Origin: an uncultured Alphaproteobacteria bacterium
Lineage (GTDB): Bacteria > Pseudomonadota > Alphaproteobacteria > HIMB59 > GCA-002718135
Assembly: GCA_902604905.1 (NCBI GenBank)
Contig: CACLAN010000002.1
Span: 65,560 to 129,559 of the forward strand
Direction of reading: 5' to 3'
DNA: 64,000 nucleotides
Part shown: positions 49,984 to 62,800 of the stretch, piece after piece
Layout of the letters: every line of letters starts with the position of its first letter
Numbering within the stretch: the first letter of the stretch is position 1
The notes under the pieces: generated by a model
Seen by the model: only the letters and a program-made list of their open reading frames with translations
What the model was told of the DNA's origin: nothing
Database searches by the model: none
Made by a program: the position numbers and the translations under genes

Positions 49984-50573
49984 TGTCAGATAAATTAAAG
50001 TTTATTGAAACTAGTAAACTTCCAACAGATATTGGAGAGTTCACTGTACATGCCTTTACAGATGAAAATGAATCTAAAGATCATTTAGCAATATGTATGG
50101 GTGACTTGCTTACTAATGAGCCAGTTTTATCAAGAATTCATTCGCAATGTATTACAGGAGAATCTTTTTTTAGTATGAGATGTGATTGTAGATTCCAACT
50201 AACTGAATCATTAAAACAAATTGCTCAGATTGGAAGAGGTGTCATTTTTTATCTTCAACAAGAAGGAAGGGGTATTGGTCTCTCAAATAAAATTAAAGCA
50301 TATAGTTTACAAGACAAAGGACTAGATACTGTTGAAGCTAATCATCAATTAGGGTTCAAAGATGATGAAAGAACATATGAAAATATTGCTGGGATGGTAA
50401 AATATCTAGCAATCAAAGAATTAGATTTGATGACCAATAATCCAAAAAAAATAAAAGCGCTTGAAGATATGGGTATCAAAGTAAATCAAAGAGTTCCTAT
50501 TTTCTCAAACACCAATAAGTATAATGAAAAATATATCTCAACTAAGAAAAGTAAACTTGGTCATTTAATTTAA
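49983..50573 (+). CDS. ribA: GTP cyclohydrolase II
   Basis: SRIHSQCITGESFFSMRCDCRFQL, QQEGRGIGL, MTNNPKKI. Confidence 0.93.
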   Translation: MSDKLKFIETSKLPTDIGEFTVHAFTDENESKDHLAICMGDLLTNEPVLSRIHSQCITGESFFSMRCDCRFQLTESLKQIAQIGRGVIFYLQQEGRGIGLSNKIKAYSLQDKGLDTVEANHQLGFKDDERTYENIAGMVKYLAIKELDLMTNNPKKIKALEDMGIKVNQRVPIFSNTNKYNEKYISTKKSKLGHLI

Positions 50574-50978
50574 GTGGAAGCAGATAATTTAATAAAAAAA
50601 CTCCATATGATTAGTCACCCTGAAGGGGGGCATTATGTTGAAAATTTTAAGAACGAAAATGTTAGTCAAATTTATTACTTATTAAAGAAGAATGAAAAAT
50701 CGCATTGGCATCGATTAACAAAAAATGAAATATTACATTTTTATTCTGGAGATCCTCTAGAAGTTTTCACATCGAGTGACGGAGTTAATTATGAAGTTTT
50801 TTCTCTAGGGTCAGATCATAATTATATTTATACCGTAACAGCAAACACATGGTTTGCTATGAGATCTTCTGGTTCATTTAGTTTAATTGGATGCACTGTC
50901 GCACCTGCTTTCGAATTTAATGATTTTGAGCTTGCCCCTGCGACGTGGCGACCTGAAAAATTCAGAATTGACTTATAA
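50574..50978 (+). CDS. Cupin, DUF985-like (GTG start)
   Basis: MISHPEGGHYVENF, SHWHRLTKNEILHFYSGDPLEVF, GCTVAPAFEFNDFELA. Confidence 0.83.
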   Translation: MEADNLIKKLHMISHPEGGHYVENFKNENVSQIYYLLKKNEKSHWHRLTKNEILHFYSGDPLEVFTSSDGVNYEVFSLGSDHNYIYTVTANTWFAMRSSGSFSLIGCTVAPAFEFNDFELAPATWRPEKFRIDL

Positions 50979-51038
50979 TTTTCACTTTTCTTTAATTTAA
51001 ATTCTTTATATATTAGTAATATAAAACGGAGGTTCTAA

Positions 51039-53174
<2,136 letters not shown>

Positions 53175-53193
53175 AATTAGTTTTAATTAGTTT

Positions 53194-53224
53194 AAAAGTG
53201 GAACTTTAAGTTCCACTTTTTTTT
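53194..53224 (+). terminator. Rho-independent terminator downstream of katG
   Basis: AAAAGTGGAAC-TTTAA-GTTCCACTTTT followed by a T-run. Confidence 0.9.
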
Positions 53225-53543
53225 ATTTTGGCATATTCGTTGCACCTGTTTCTAAAGAAACAATTTTACCATTTTCAATTTTAAAAACAGACATTACTGC
53301 CTGAGTGTTGCCGTCATTAAACGTAACAAAAGCATGAAGAACGGCTATTTCGTCATTCTCATATACAATTCTATCTTTATCAGAATTAATATCGTCTGAC
53401 ATAGCCCAACTAACTACATCAGATTTTGATAGAACATTTCCAGACGCATGCATTGTGAATTTAAAATCATCATGCAAGATATCGTTCATTTCATCTTCAT
53501 TTTTATCATTCATGGCTTTTTGGTATCTTTCCATTAAACTCAT
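53223..53543 (-). CDS. SnoaL-like / NTF2-like protein
   Basis: ERYQKAMNDKNEDEMNDILHDDFKFTMHASGNV. Confidence 0.65.
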   Translation of the reverse strand: MSLMERYQKAMNDKNEDEMNDILHDDFKFTMHASGNVLSKSDVVSWAMSDDINSDKDRIVYENDEIAVLHAFVTFNDGNTQAVMSVFKIENGKIVSLETGATNMPK

Positions 53544-53561
53544 ATCTTTTTCCTTTCTTAA

Positions 53562-53855
53562 CTAACCTGAAAAATTCGTGACTGCTTCAGAAGTCATCGG
53601 CGTCATTACTGTAGTTTCCACCATAGCACCAGCTTCAATTCTTCTTTGTGTTAATTCTTCATCATTTTTAAAACCCATCATACCCTCGGGTGTAGCAAAA
53701 TCTAAAATAACAGTTAACTTGTTATCATTATCTTTTTCTGTAGCTGCAAATATACAAGTCATTCCATGTTCTTTAAGTTTATGACCATTTGCAAGAAGCA
53801 TTTCTTTCCATGGTCCAAAACCATTTTTTAAATCTTGTGTTAATTTAACCAACAT
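53562..53855 (-). CDS. Small uncharacterised protein (dimeric alpha/beta-barrel-like)
   Basis: 97-aa ORF with intact start and stop, paired with the SnoaL-like gene. Confidence 0.55.
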   Translation of the reverse strand: MLVKLTQDLKNGFGPWKEMLLANGHKLKEHGMTCIFAATEKDNDNKLTVILDFATPEGMMGFKNDEELTQRRIEAGAMVETTVMTPMTSEAVTNFSG

Positions 53856-53921
53856 ATTAACTCCTTTTTTATTAACTATATAGGTTTCAAAAGACTAAAA
53901 ATTATTAAAATGAAATAATAA

Positions 53922-54893
53922 TTATCTTTCTTTAATATAGGGTTGGCCGATTGCGTTTGGCGCAATAGCTTTACCAACAAAACCTGCAAGTAATACAACT
54001 GTCAATATGTATGGTATCGCTTGTATTAACTGAACAGGTATCTCTCCTATAGCTGGTAGCTCAACACCTTGTAATCTAATTTGAAGTGCATCTGTGAAAC
54101 CAAATAATAAACATGCGATCAAAGCTGTTTTGGGATGCCACTTTCCAAAAATCATTGCAGCTAATGCTAAGTAACCTCTGCCAGCAGACATCTCTCTAAA
54201 AAAATTGGCATTAACTGCAGTTGATAAATGAGCACCGGCAAAAGCAATTACTACACCATTAACCGCAAGGGCCTTATACCTCATAGCAAAAACATTAATG
54301 CCAGCAGTATCTACAGCGCTTGGGTTTTCACCTACAGCTCGTAGACGTAAACCAAAGCTAGTTTTAAATACAATCCAGAAAACAATTGGGACTGATAAAT
54401 AAGCTAAATAAACAAATACATAATGGCCGCTTAAAATATCACTATAAAGTGTTCCAATAATTGGGATATCTCTTACAGAATCTGCAAAAGGTAAATTGAT
54501 TTCTAGAAAACGTTGCTCTTCATTTAATGTTGGTGTCAGACCTGCTTGCCCAAACCACGCAGCTGCTAAAGCTGTTGTTAAACCAATAATTAAAATATTT
54601 ATAGCAACGCATGAAACTACTTGATCACCTTTATGTGTTACTGATGCAAAACCATGTAACATTGATAAACAAACACATACTATAATAGCTAATAATAACC
54701 CAAGCCACGGATTGCCTAAATAATAAGAACCTACAGCTGCAACAAAAGCTGCCATAAGCATTTTGCCTTCTAAACTAAAATCAATTACACCTGAACGTTC
54801 AGCAAAAATACCCGCCATAGCAGCAAAAACTAAAGGGGTTGATATTCTTAATGTAGAATTAATTAAAGAAGCAATGTCAGACAAAAATTCCAT
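53922..54893 (-). CDS. Nucleoside-type ABC transporter permease (BMP system)
   Basis: TPLVFAAMAGIFAERSGVIDFSLEGKMLMAAF, SFGLRLRAVGENPSAVDTAGI. Confidence 0.9.
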   Translation of the reverse strand: MEFLSDIASLINSTLRISTPLVFAAMAGIFAERSGVIDFSLEGKMLMAAFVAAVGSYYLGNPWLGLLLAIIVCVCLSMLHGFASVTHKGDQVVSCVAINILIIGLTTALAAAWFGQAGLTPTLNEEQRFLEINLPFADSVRDIPIIGTLYSDILSGHYVFVYLAYLSVPIVFWIVFKTSFGLRLRAVGENPSAVDTAGINVFAMRYKALAVNGVVIAFAGAHLSTAVNANFFREMSAGRGYLALAAMIFGKWHPKTALIACLLFGFTDALQIRLQGVELPAIGEIPVQLIQAIPYILTVVLLAGFVGKAIAPNAIGQPYIKER

Positions 54894-56014
54894 TATGCAT
54901 TTACCTCTTTATAAAGTCTTCTTACAAAAAAACTTTCAATTTGTGGTCTGAATAAGTTTTCTAACGCTCCGCTAAATAAAATTATCAAGCCTTGAACAGC
55001 AACAAACATGTATCTAGTGATATTAGGCATCTCAAATGTTACTTCTGAACCACCTTGGTACAAAATTCCAAATAAAAATGCAGCGGGTAAAATTCCAATT
55101 GGATGATTTCTACCCATCAAAGCTACAGCGATTCCAGTAAAACCATATCCAGCTGGAAAGCCGGCTTGTATTTTGTGACTTACTCCAAGAATTTCATTAA
55201 CACCAAGCAACCCTGCTAGACCTCCTGAAATGCACATAGCTATAATTATATTTTTGTGTGGAGATATACCTGCATAGATCGCTGCCTGAGTATTGTGACC
55301 AACAGCTCGCATCTCATAACCCCATTTTGTTTTCCATACTAAAAACCAAACAAAGAATAAAGAAGCAATAGCTAATAAAAAAGTAAGATTAAGAGGAGAA
55401 TACCTTATCTTTATGCCAAGGATACCAGAAAATGCTTCAAAACTGGGAAGCCAGATTGCTTCAGGTAGTTTAACAGTATGTGGGGCCATCTGATTGGTAT
55501 CTCTAATTACATCTACTAGTAAAAAAATCATTAATGAAGAGGCTATAAAATTGAACATGATTGTTGTGATTACAACATGGCTTCCTCTTTTTGATTGAAG
55601 ATAAGCTGGTATATAAGCCCAAGCCGCTCCAAATAAGAAAGCTCCACAAATTGATAAAAGCCAGACAATTGGAATTGGAAGAAAACTTAAATTTATAGCT
55701 ACTAAAAAAACACCTAAGCCCCCTATATATGCCTGACCTTCTCCTCCAATGTTGAAAAGTCTACAATGAAAAGCTACAGCAAATGCAAGTCCAGTGAAAA
55801 TAAAATTTGTAGTATAATAAAGTGTATATGCAAAACCTTGGATATAACCGAACGAACCAAAAATAATTAACTTAACTGCTTCAATTGGATTTTCACCTGC
55901 TATAAAAATAAACAGACCTGATACTAGTAATGCTAATGTTAAGTTTACCAAAGGTACGATAACGTTAGACACCCACCATGGTACCTTGGATTTATCAACT
56001 ACTATGTTACTCAT
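54893..56014 (-). CDS. Nucleoside-type ABC transporter permease (BMP system)
   Basis: LFNIGGEGQAYIGGLG, KTKWGYEMRAVGHNTQAAIYAGI. Confidence 0.9.
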   Translation of the reverse strand: MSNIVVDKSKVPWWVSNVIVPLVNLTLALLVSGLFIFIAGENPIEAVKLIIFGSFGYIQGFAYTLYYTTNFIFTGLAFAVAFHCRLFNIGGEGQAYIGGLGVFLVAINLSFLPIPIVWLLSICGAFLFGAAWAYIPAYLQSKRGSHVVITTIMFNFIASSLMIFLLVDVIRDTNQMAPHTVKLPEAIWLPSFEAFSGILGIKIRYSPLNLTFLLAIASLFFVWFLVWKTKWGYEMRAVGHNTQAAIYAGISPHKNIIIAMCISGGLAGLLGVNEILGVSHKIQAGFPAGYGFTGIAVALMGRNHPIGILPAAFLFGILYQGGSEVTFEMPNITRYMFVAVQGLIILFSGALENLFRPQIESFFVRRLYKEVNA

Positions 56015-57534
56015 TACGCAACACCGGCCATAAGTAATCCTAGTTCACGGTCAGTAACATTTTTATTTTCTTTTTCTCCAACAATTTTACCATCAAACAT
56101 AACAATAATCCTATCAGATAAGGACAGTATTTCATCTAACTCAACAGACGCTAATAATATTGCTGCTCCTCTGTCTCGCATATCAATAAGTCTTTGGTGA
56201 ATAAATTCAATTGCACCAATATCTACACCTCTTGTTGGTTGACCTACTAAAAGAACTTTTGGATTTTCATTAAGTTCTCTACTCAAAATAATTTTTTGTT
56301 GATTACCTCCAGAAAAATTTGATGTTATTAAGTTTGGAGAGTTTGGTCTAACGTCATATTCTTGCATTATCTTACTTGAATATTCTTTAATTTCTTGACT
56401 ATTTAAAACTGCAGATTTTGAAAAAGGTTCTTGATCATGATATCCAAAAATTAAATTTTCGTGAGCTTTAAAATCACTTATTAGACCCATTCTTTGTCTG
56501 TCCTCTGGGACATGCGCAAGGCCTTTCTCTTTTAGCATTCTTGGGTTAAGAAAATTGTCTTGGTCAGATATTTTTTCACCGAATAATTGAATATTTCCTG
56601 ATTCCACTTTTCTAATTCCTGAAAGTGCTTCTAATAATTCAGTTTGTCCATTTCCAGTTACACCTGCAATACCTAAAATTTCTCCAGAACGGATTTCTAA
56701 ATTAATATTTTTAACGCGTGCAACATCTAGATCATCTTTGACTGAAAGATTGTTAACTTTAAAAATAACTTCTCCTTTTTTTATTTCTTTTTTGTCGACT
56801 CTCAGCAAGACACTTCTTCCAACCATCATTTCGGCTAGTTGCTCTTTGTTTGTATCTTTAGTTTTTGTATGTCCAACCATTTCACCTTGACGCATAACTG
56901 AAACTTCACTGGTTAGATCCATGATTTCAATTAATTTATGTGTAATTAATACAATTGTTTTTCCTTCATCTTTTAATGATCTAAGAATTTTGAATAATTC
57001 ATCAACTTCCTGTGGTGTAAGCACGCCAGTAGGCTCATCTAAGATTAGAATTTCTGCCCCTCTGTATAAAGATTTTAATATTTCTACTCTTTGTCGGAAC
57101 CCAACTGATAGATCTGCTATTGTTGCATCAAGATCAATATTGAAATTATAAGTTTTACAAAGTTTTTCTAAATCTTTTTTTGCAGTAGCAAGTTTTTCTC
57201 CAAAAACTGTTTCACCTTCAAAACCAAGTATAATATTTTCTAATACTGTAAAATTTTCGACCAACATAAAATGTTGATGAACCATTCCAATACCATTTAC
57301 TATAGAGTCTCTTGGTGATCTTAGGTTTATTTCTTTACCATTAATTTTAATAGATCCTGAATTCGCCTGATAAAGGCCAAAAACTATACTCATTAAGGTA
57401 GATTTACCAGCACCGTTTTCCCCAATTATACCGTGAATTGTTCCTTTATTAATTTTAAGATTAATATTTTTATTGGCCTGAACGTGGCCAAAAGATTTAT
57501 TTATATTTGTAAGCTCTAAGATAGGCGAGACCAT
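56014..57534 (-). CDS. Nucleoside-type ABC transporter ATP-binding protein (dual NBD)
   Basis: GENGAGKSTLMSI, VTGNGQTELLEAL, FSGGNQQKIILSREL; 506 aa. Confidence 0.92.
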   Translation of the reverse strand: MVSPILELTNINKSFGHVQANKNINLKINKGTIHGIIGENGAGKSTLMSIVFGLYQANSGSIKINGKEINLRSPRDSIVNGIGMVHQHFMLVENFTVLENIILGFEGETVFGEKLATAKKDLEKLCKTYNFNIDLDATIADLSVGFRQRVEILKSLYRGAEILILDEPTGVLTPQEVDELFKILRSLKDEGKTIVLITHKLIEIMDLTSEVSVMRQGEMVGHTKTKDTNKEQLAEMMVGRSVLLRVDKKEIKKGEVIFKVNNLSVKDDLDVARVKNINLEIRSGEILGIAGVTGNGQTELLEALSGIRKVESGNIQLFGEKISDQDNFLNPRMLKEKGLAHVPEDRQRMGLISDFKAHENLIFGYHDQEPFSKSAVLNSQEIKEYSSKIMQEYDVRPNSPNLITSNFSGGNQQKIILSRELNENPKVLLVGQPTRGVDIGAIEFIHQRLIDMRDRGAAILLASVELDEILSLSDRIIVMFDGKIVGEKENKNVTDRELGLLMAGVA

Positions 57535-57562
57535 AAATTATTTATCAATCTTTGGTCTCGCC
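57524..57562 (-). promoter_or_regulatory. Intercistronic inverted repeat whose 3' arm begins at the G of the ABC-ATPase start codon
   Basis: Minus strand GGCGAGACC-(21 nt)-GGTCTCGCC, where ATGGTCTCGCC is the gene start. Confidence 0.65.
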
Positions 57563-57579
57563 AATTGTTTATATTTTAA

Positions 57580-58557
57580 TTATTCTTGTGACCAATCAGC
57601 AACAACTAATGCACCACTTGCAATATCTGCAGCAGCTGCATCAGCAGCAGCAGCCATATCAGCAGTTACCATTCCATCTTCTGTTGCGTAACCAAGCATT
57701 CCTTCTGAAAGCCCTAGGATGTTAATTCCTGACTCAAAAGAACCTTTGCCTACATTTTGTGCCTGTTCAAAGATCGTTAAGTCTAATCTCTTCAGCATTG
57801 AAGTAAGCATTGTGCCTGGATGCATCCAGTTTTGGTTTGAATCAACGCCAATTGCCATTATGCCAGCATCAGCAGCAGCCTGTAAAACACCAATTCCCGT
57901 TCCACCTGCAGCTTGATAAACAACATCTGCGCCACCATCAATTTGTGCTTTAGTTAATTCAGCTCCTTTTGTTGGGTTGTTCCATGCTTCGTTTGTAGTT
58001 CCTGTCATATTAGCAATAACTTCTATGTCTGGATTTACATATTGTGCACCTTGCTCATAACCACCTTGGAATTTTCTAATTAGTGGAATATCCATTCCAC
58101 CAACGAAACCAATTGTTCCACTTTTAGAAGCCATAGCAGCCATCATTCCAACTAGGAAAGATCCTTCATGTTCTTTATAACAAGCTTGATAAATATTGTT
58201 GTTTGGATCATCCAACCAACAAACATCAACTGCAACAAATTTTATATCTGGGTAGTCAGCTGAAACTGCTGCAATTGCATCAGCTTGAGCAAATCCCATT
58301 CCTACGATCATTGTTGCTCCTCTATCAGCAATCTTACGCATACCCTGCTCGATCTGATTGTCGTTTGCAGATTCAAACTCAATCATACCCCAGCCAAGTT
58401 CATTTACAACTCTCTCAGCTGTATTGAATGCTAACTCGTTAAATGATTTGTCAAATTTTCCACCTGAGTCGTAAACAACCCCAATTGTGTTTGCAAACGC
58501 ACTTGATGAGAAGATAAGTGCGAAAGAAACTGAAAAAATACTTAAAATTTTCTTCAT
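57580..58557 (-). CDS. BMP-family ABC transporter substrate-binding protein
   Basis: GVVYDSGGKFDKSFNELAF, VGGMDIPLIRKFQGGYEQGA, DVVYQAAGGTGIGVLQAA. Confidence 0.92.
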   Translation of the reverse strand: MKKILSIFSVSFALIFSSSAFANTIGVVYDSGGKFDKSFNELAFNTAERVVNELGWGMIEFESANDNQIEQGMRKIADRGATMIVGMGFAQADAIAAVSADYPDIKFVAVDVCWLDDPNNNIYQACYKEHEGSFLVGMMAAMASKSGTIGFVGGMDIPLIRKFQGGYEQGAQYVNPDIEVIANMTGTTNEAWNNPTKGAELTKAQIDGGADVVYQAAGGTGIGVLQAAADAGIMAIGVDSNQNWMHPGTMLTSMLKRLDLTIFEQAQNVGKGSFESGINILGLSEGMLGYATEDGMVTADMAAAADAAAADIASGALVVADWSQE

Positions 58558-58675
58558 ACTAAATTTCCCCCTTAAATATGAATTATAGATATCTCATTGA
58601 TAACATTTTATTGTAAAAAAAAATGCATAAAAAACTGAGATTATGTTTAAATAATAGGATTTTTTATGGATAACT

Positions 58676-59296
58676 TCAAGTACCCATATACCTATCGCCT
58701 GCGTCACCTAAGCCCGGTACAATGAACTTATTTTTATTCAATTTAGCATCAATGTTACAAGTAAATATATGAATGCCTTTTTGCTTTTTTTGAATATTTT
58801 TAATACCCTCAGGAGCAGCTAGCAAAGACACCAAAAATATATCTTTAATATTAACACCTTTGTTTTTTATTAAATTGATTGCAGCAATTGAAGAATTACC
58901 TGTGGCCAACATTGGATCTAGAATTAACACTTTTTTATTTTTAACTCTTGGAAGTTTAAAAAGGTATTCTACAGGTTCATAAGTTTGTTCGTCGCGATAT
59001 AAACCTATATGACCTTTTTCTGCTTCTGGTAAAAATTTTGCAAACCCCTCAAGTAACCCTAAACCGGCACGTAAAATTGGGACCAAAATTATGGGTTGAC
59101 CTAAGGCTGTACCACTCATTTTTTTTAGAGGTGTTTCAATTGTTTGTTTTTTAAAGGGAACGTATTGAAGAACATCAGAAGCGATGAGGTAGCTTATTTC
59201 ATTCATAGTTTGTCTAAAAACAGTATTCGAAGTTTTTTTATTTCGCAAAATTGTTAATTTGTATTGAACGAATGGTGATTTAATTACTGTAATCAT
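58676..59296 (-). CDS. upp: Uracil phosphoribosyltransferase
   Basis: ILRAGLGLLEGF, LDPMLATGNSSIAAI, PGLGDAGDRYMGT. Confidence 0.95.
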   Translation of the reverse strand: MITVIKSPFVQYKLTILRNKKTSNTVFRQTMNEISYLIASDVLQYVPFKKQTIETPLKKMSGTALGQPIILVPILRAGLGLLEGFAKFLPEAEKGHIGLYRDEQTYEPVEYLFKLPRVKNKKVLILDPMLATGNSSIAAINLIKNKGVNIKDIFLVSLLAAPEGIKNIQKKQKGIHIFTCNIDAKLNKNKFIVPGLGDAGDRYMGT

Positions 59297-59331
59297 ATGC
59301 GATTACATATATAGAAATCCAACTAAGAGCA

Positions 59332-59817
59332 ATGCGGTTATCAATTTATTTTTTAACATTAGTGTTTTTATCTAGCTGTACGACTATTGAAGTTGGAAGA
59401 GAAGTTGTTAAAGTTGGGGCGGTTGTAAAAGATAAAGTTGAAGAAACTATTATAAAAAAAGAGCCAGAAATTGTTGAAGATAAAACTATTGTTGAAGAAC
59501 AACAAATTATCACTGAAGAAAAAGAAGAGGAAAAAACTATAGTTAAAGAGCAGCAAAAAATCGCAGAAATAAATTTCATGGGAAAACAACTTGCTGAGAT
59601 TAAACAAAAACTGGGACAGCCTAATTTAGTACGATCTGATGGCTCGGTGCATATGATGCGATATGATAGTAGTTCATGTAGGTTGTTTATCTTCTTTAAT
59701 ATAAACTCAAATATTAAAAGAGTAGAATATTTTGAATTTCGAGACTCTTTAGGAGAGCTTATAAATACAAAGAACTCGATAGAAGAATGTTATAAAGAAT
59801 ACGACTTTACTAGCTAA
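59332..59817 (+). CDS. Putative lipoprotein with Glu/Lys-rich repeat linker
   Basis: Lipobox LSSC, imperfect EDKTIVEEQQIITEEKEEEKTIVKEQQKIAE repeats. Confidence 0.7.
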   Translation: MRLSIYFLTLVFLSSCTTIEVGREVVKVGAVVKDKVEETIIKKEPEIVEDKTIVEEQQIITEEKEEEKTIVKEQQKIAEINFMGKQLAEIKQKLGQPNLVRSDGSVHMMRYDSSSCRLFIFFNINSNIKRVEYFEFRDSLGELINTKNSIEECYKEYDFTS

Positions 59818-62800
59818 TTTCAACAAGCAAATCTTTGGTTTCCACATTATCACCGGATGCAACATTAATTGATTTGATTGTTCCACTTTTATCAGCGTTT
59901 ATTGTAGTTTCCATTTTCATAGCCTCGATCACTAGTAACTTATCACCTTTAATCACCTTACTACCTGATTGAACAAATATTTTAGCAACTTGGCCTGGCA
60001 AAGGAGATCCAACATGATCCAAATTATTATCATCTGCTTTAGCTCTTTGAGTAATATTTTTTGAAAATTCTTTATTTTCTATATCTATTGTTCTTGGTTG
60101 TCCGTTAATTTCAAAAAACACGGAGCACTTTCCATTACTATTAACTTCGCTTTTCGCTAAATATCTTAAGATAAGGTTTTTTCCTTTATCGATTTCTATC
60201 GTGTATTCTTTATCTTGTTGAGGACCATAAAAAAATAATTCTGTTGAAAGAATCGATGTATCACTAAACTCCTTAAAGTGATCAACATAATCTTTAAAAA
60301 CTTTTGGATACATTAAGTAAGACGCTAGATGTGTTTGATTAACTTTTATCCCTATTTCAACTTCTAAGTTTTTGAATTCTTTATCTAAATCTACTGGTTC
60401 TAAAACTTCCCCTGGTCTTTTTGTGAGGGGTTTTGTATCTCCGAGAACTTTCTTTTGTAATTCTTTTGGAAAACCTCCATGTGGTATACCAATTTCCCCT
60501 TTAAAGAACTCAATAACAGAAGCAGGAAAAGAAATTTCTTTTTTTGGGTCTAATACATCTTCTTTGGATAAATCATTGGCGATCATATAGAGCGCCATAT
60601 CACCTACAATTTTAGAAGAAGGTGTAACTTTAACAATATCACCAAAAAGTTGGTTTACCTCTGCATATTTATTAGCAACCATTCCCCACTTATCAGTTGT
60701 AATTCCCAATGATCTCGCTTGTTCTTTTAAATTTGTAAACTGACCACCAGGCATTTGGTGAAGATACACATCAGAACTACCACCTTTGAAATCGGTTTCA
60801 AATGCATGATAATTTTGACGAACTTGTTCCCAATATAAAGATAGTGTTCTTATAGCCTCTTCATCAAGTTTTGGGTCTTGATGATTTTGTTTCATTATAG
60901 ATACGATTGATCCAAGTGCAGGTTGTGATGTTAATCCGCTCATCGAATCAATTGCAAGATCCACGATATCTACCTTTTCTTCTATAGCAGCCAGAACTGA
61001 AGCTGATGAAGTACCAGATGTATCATGAGTATGAAAATGAATTGGAAGATCAGTTGTTTGTTTGATTTCATTAACTAATTTTTTTATAGCATTAGGTTTT
61101 GCTAATCCCGCCATATCTTTAATAGCAATAATATGTGCTCCTGCTTTCTCTAAATCTTTTACAAGATCAATATAATATTTTAATGTATATTTTTTCTCAT
61201 TTGGATCAGTTACATCATTTGTATAACAGATAGTTCCTTCACAAATTTTATTTTGATTGCGTACTTCATCAATTGCAACACGCATATTATCAATTAGATT
61301 TAATGAGTCAAAAACTCGGAATACATCAATTCCAGCTTCTGCTGATTGTTGAATGAAATGTTTAACAACGTTATCTGGATAATTTTTATATCCAACAGCA
61401 TTAGATCCTCTAAAGAGCATTTGTTTAAGAAGGTTAGGCGCCCTTTTGTTTAATCTTGCTAATCTATCCCAAGGATCCTCTTTTAAAAAACGCATCGATG
61501 TATCGAAGGTTGCACCGCCCCAACATTCTAGTGAGAACAAGTTGCTTAGATTTTCACTATAATATTCAGCAATATTAATAAGATCATCTGTTCTCATTCT
61601 TGTAGCAAGAAGCGATTGGTGTGCATCACGCATCGTTGTGTCAGTAATTAGGGTGTAGGGTGTTTCTTTTATTTTTTTTGCAAATTTTTCTGGACCTAAA
61701 GTTTGTAAATCCTTTACATAATTATTTTTTACACTTTTAGTGTTTGAAATAGGAATTTGAACTTCTACAGTCGAATTATTACTGACTCTTCCAGATACAT
61801 CATTGTGTCCATTTACAATTATATTTCCAAGATAAGATACAATTTTTGATGCTCGATCTTTTTGAGGATTATAAGCATAGAGCTCTCTTTTAGTATCCAC
61901 AAAATTGGTATTGTAATTTCCTTCAAGGAAATCTTTATTGTTTATAAGAGACTCAAGAAATACTAAATTTGTTTTAACACCTCTAATTCTAAATTCTCGT
62001 AAAGCCCTATCCATTCTTTTAATACAGTCGTCTTGATGCTTTGCCCAAGTTGTTACTTTTACAAGTAAAGAATCATAATACGGTGTGATGATCGAACCTG
62101 AAGAAGCATTTGCTGCATCTAGCCTGACTCCAAAACCAGCGGCTGATCGGTAAGTCATTATCTTCCCATAATCTGGCATAAAATTATTAAGCGGATCTTC
62201 GGTAGTAACTCTACATTGAATAGCAAATCCATTTAGATGAATGTCTTCTTGTTTAGGAAGAGCTGGATGATTGCCAATTTTTTCACCTTCTGCAATTTTA
62301 ATTTGAGCTTTTACAATATCAATACCAGTTACTTCTTCTGTTACTGTATGTTCAACTTGAATTCTTGGATTAACTTCAATGAAATAAAATTCGCCTGATT
62401 TTTTATCAAACAAAAATTCAACAGTTCCTGCACCAAAGTATTTAACTTGTTTTGCAATTTTAATAGCAGCTTTACAAATTTCTTCTCGAGTTTTATTTTC
62501 AAGAAAATGCGCAGGTGCTCTTTCAATAATCTTTTGATGCCTTCTTTGAAGAGAACAATCTCTTTCAAAAAGATGTATGATATTTCCATGTTTGTCACCT
62601 AAAATTTGAACTTCAATGTGCGCAGCATCTTCTAAAAATTTTTCTATAAATACTTCATCTTTTCCAAAAGCTTTAAGTGACTCACTTTGAGCAATTGTAA
62701 TTTGATCTATTAATTCATTGCTTGATCTAACAACACGCATTCCTCGACCGCCACCACCCCAACTAGCTTTAACAATTACTGGGTAGCCAATTTTCGAAAC

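Noticed and set aside
58203-58427. 74-aa plus-strand ORF rich in Leu/Gln
   Set aside because: Antisense within the BMP SBP gene.
62341-62598. 85-aa minus-strand ORF
   Set aside because: Alternative frame within pyruvate carboxylase.
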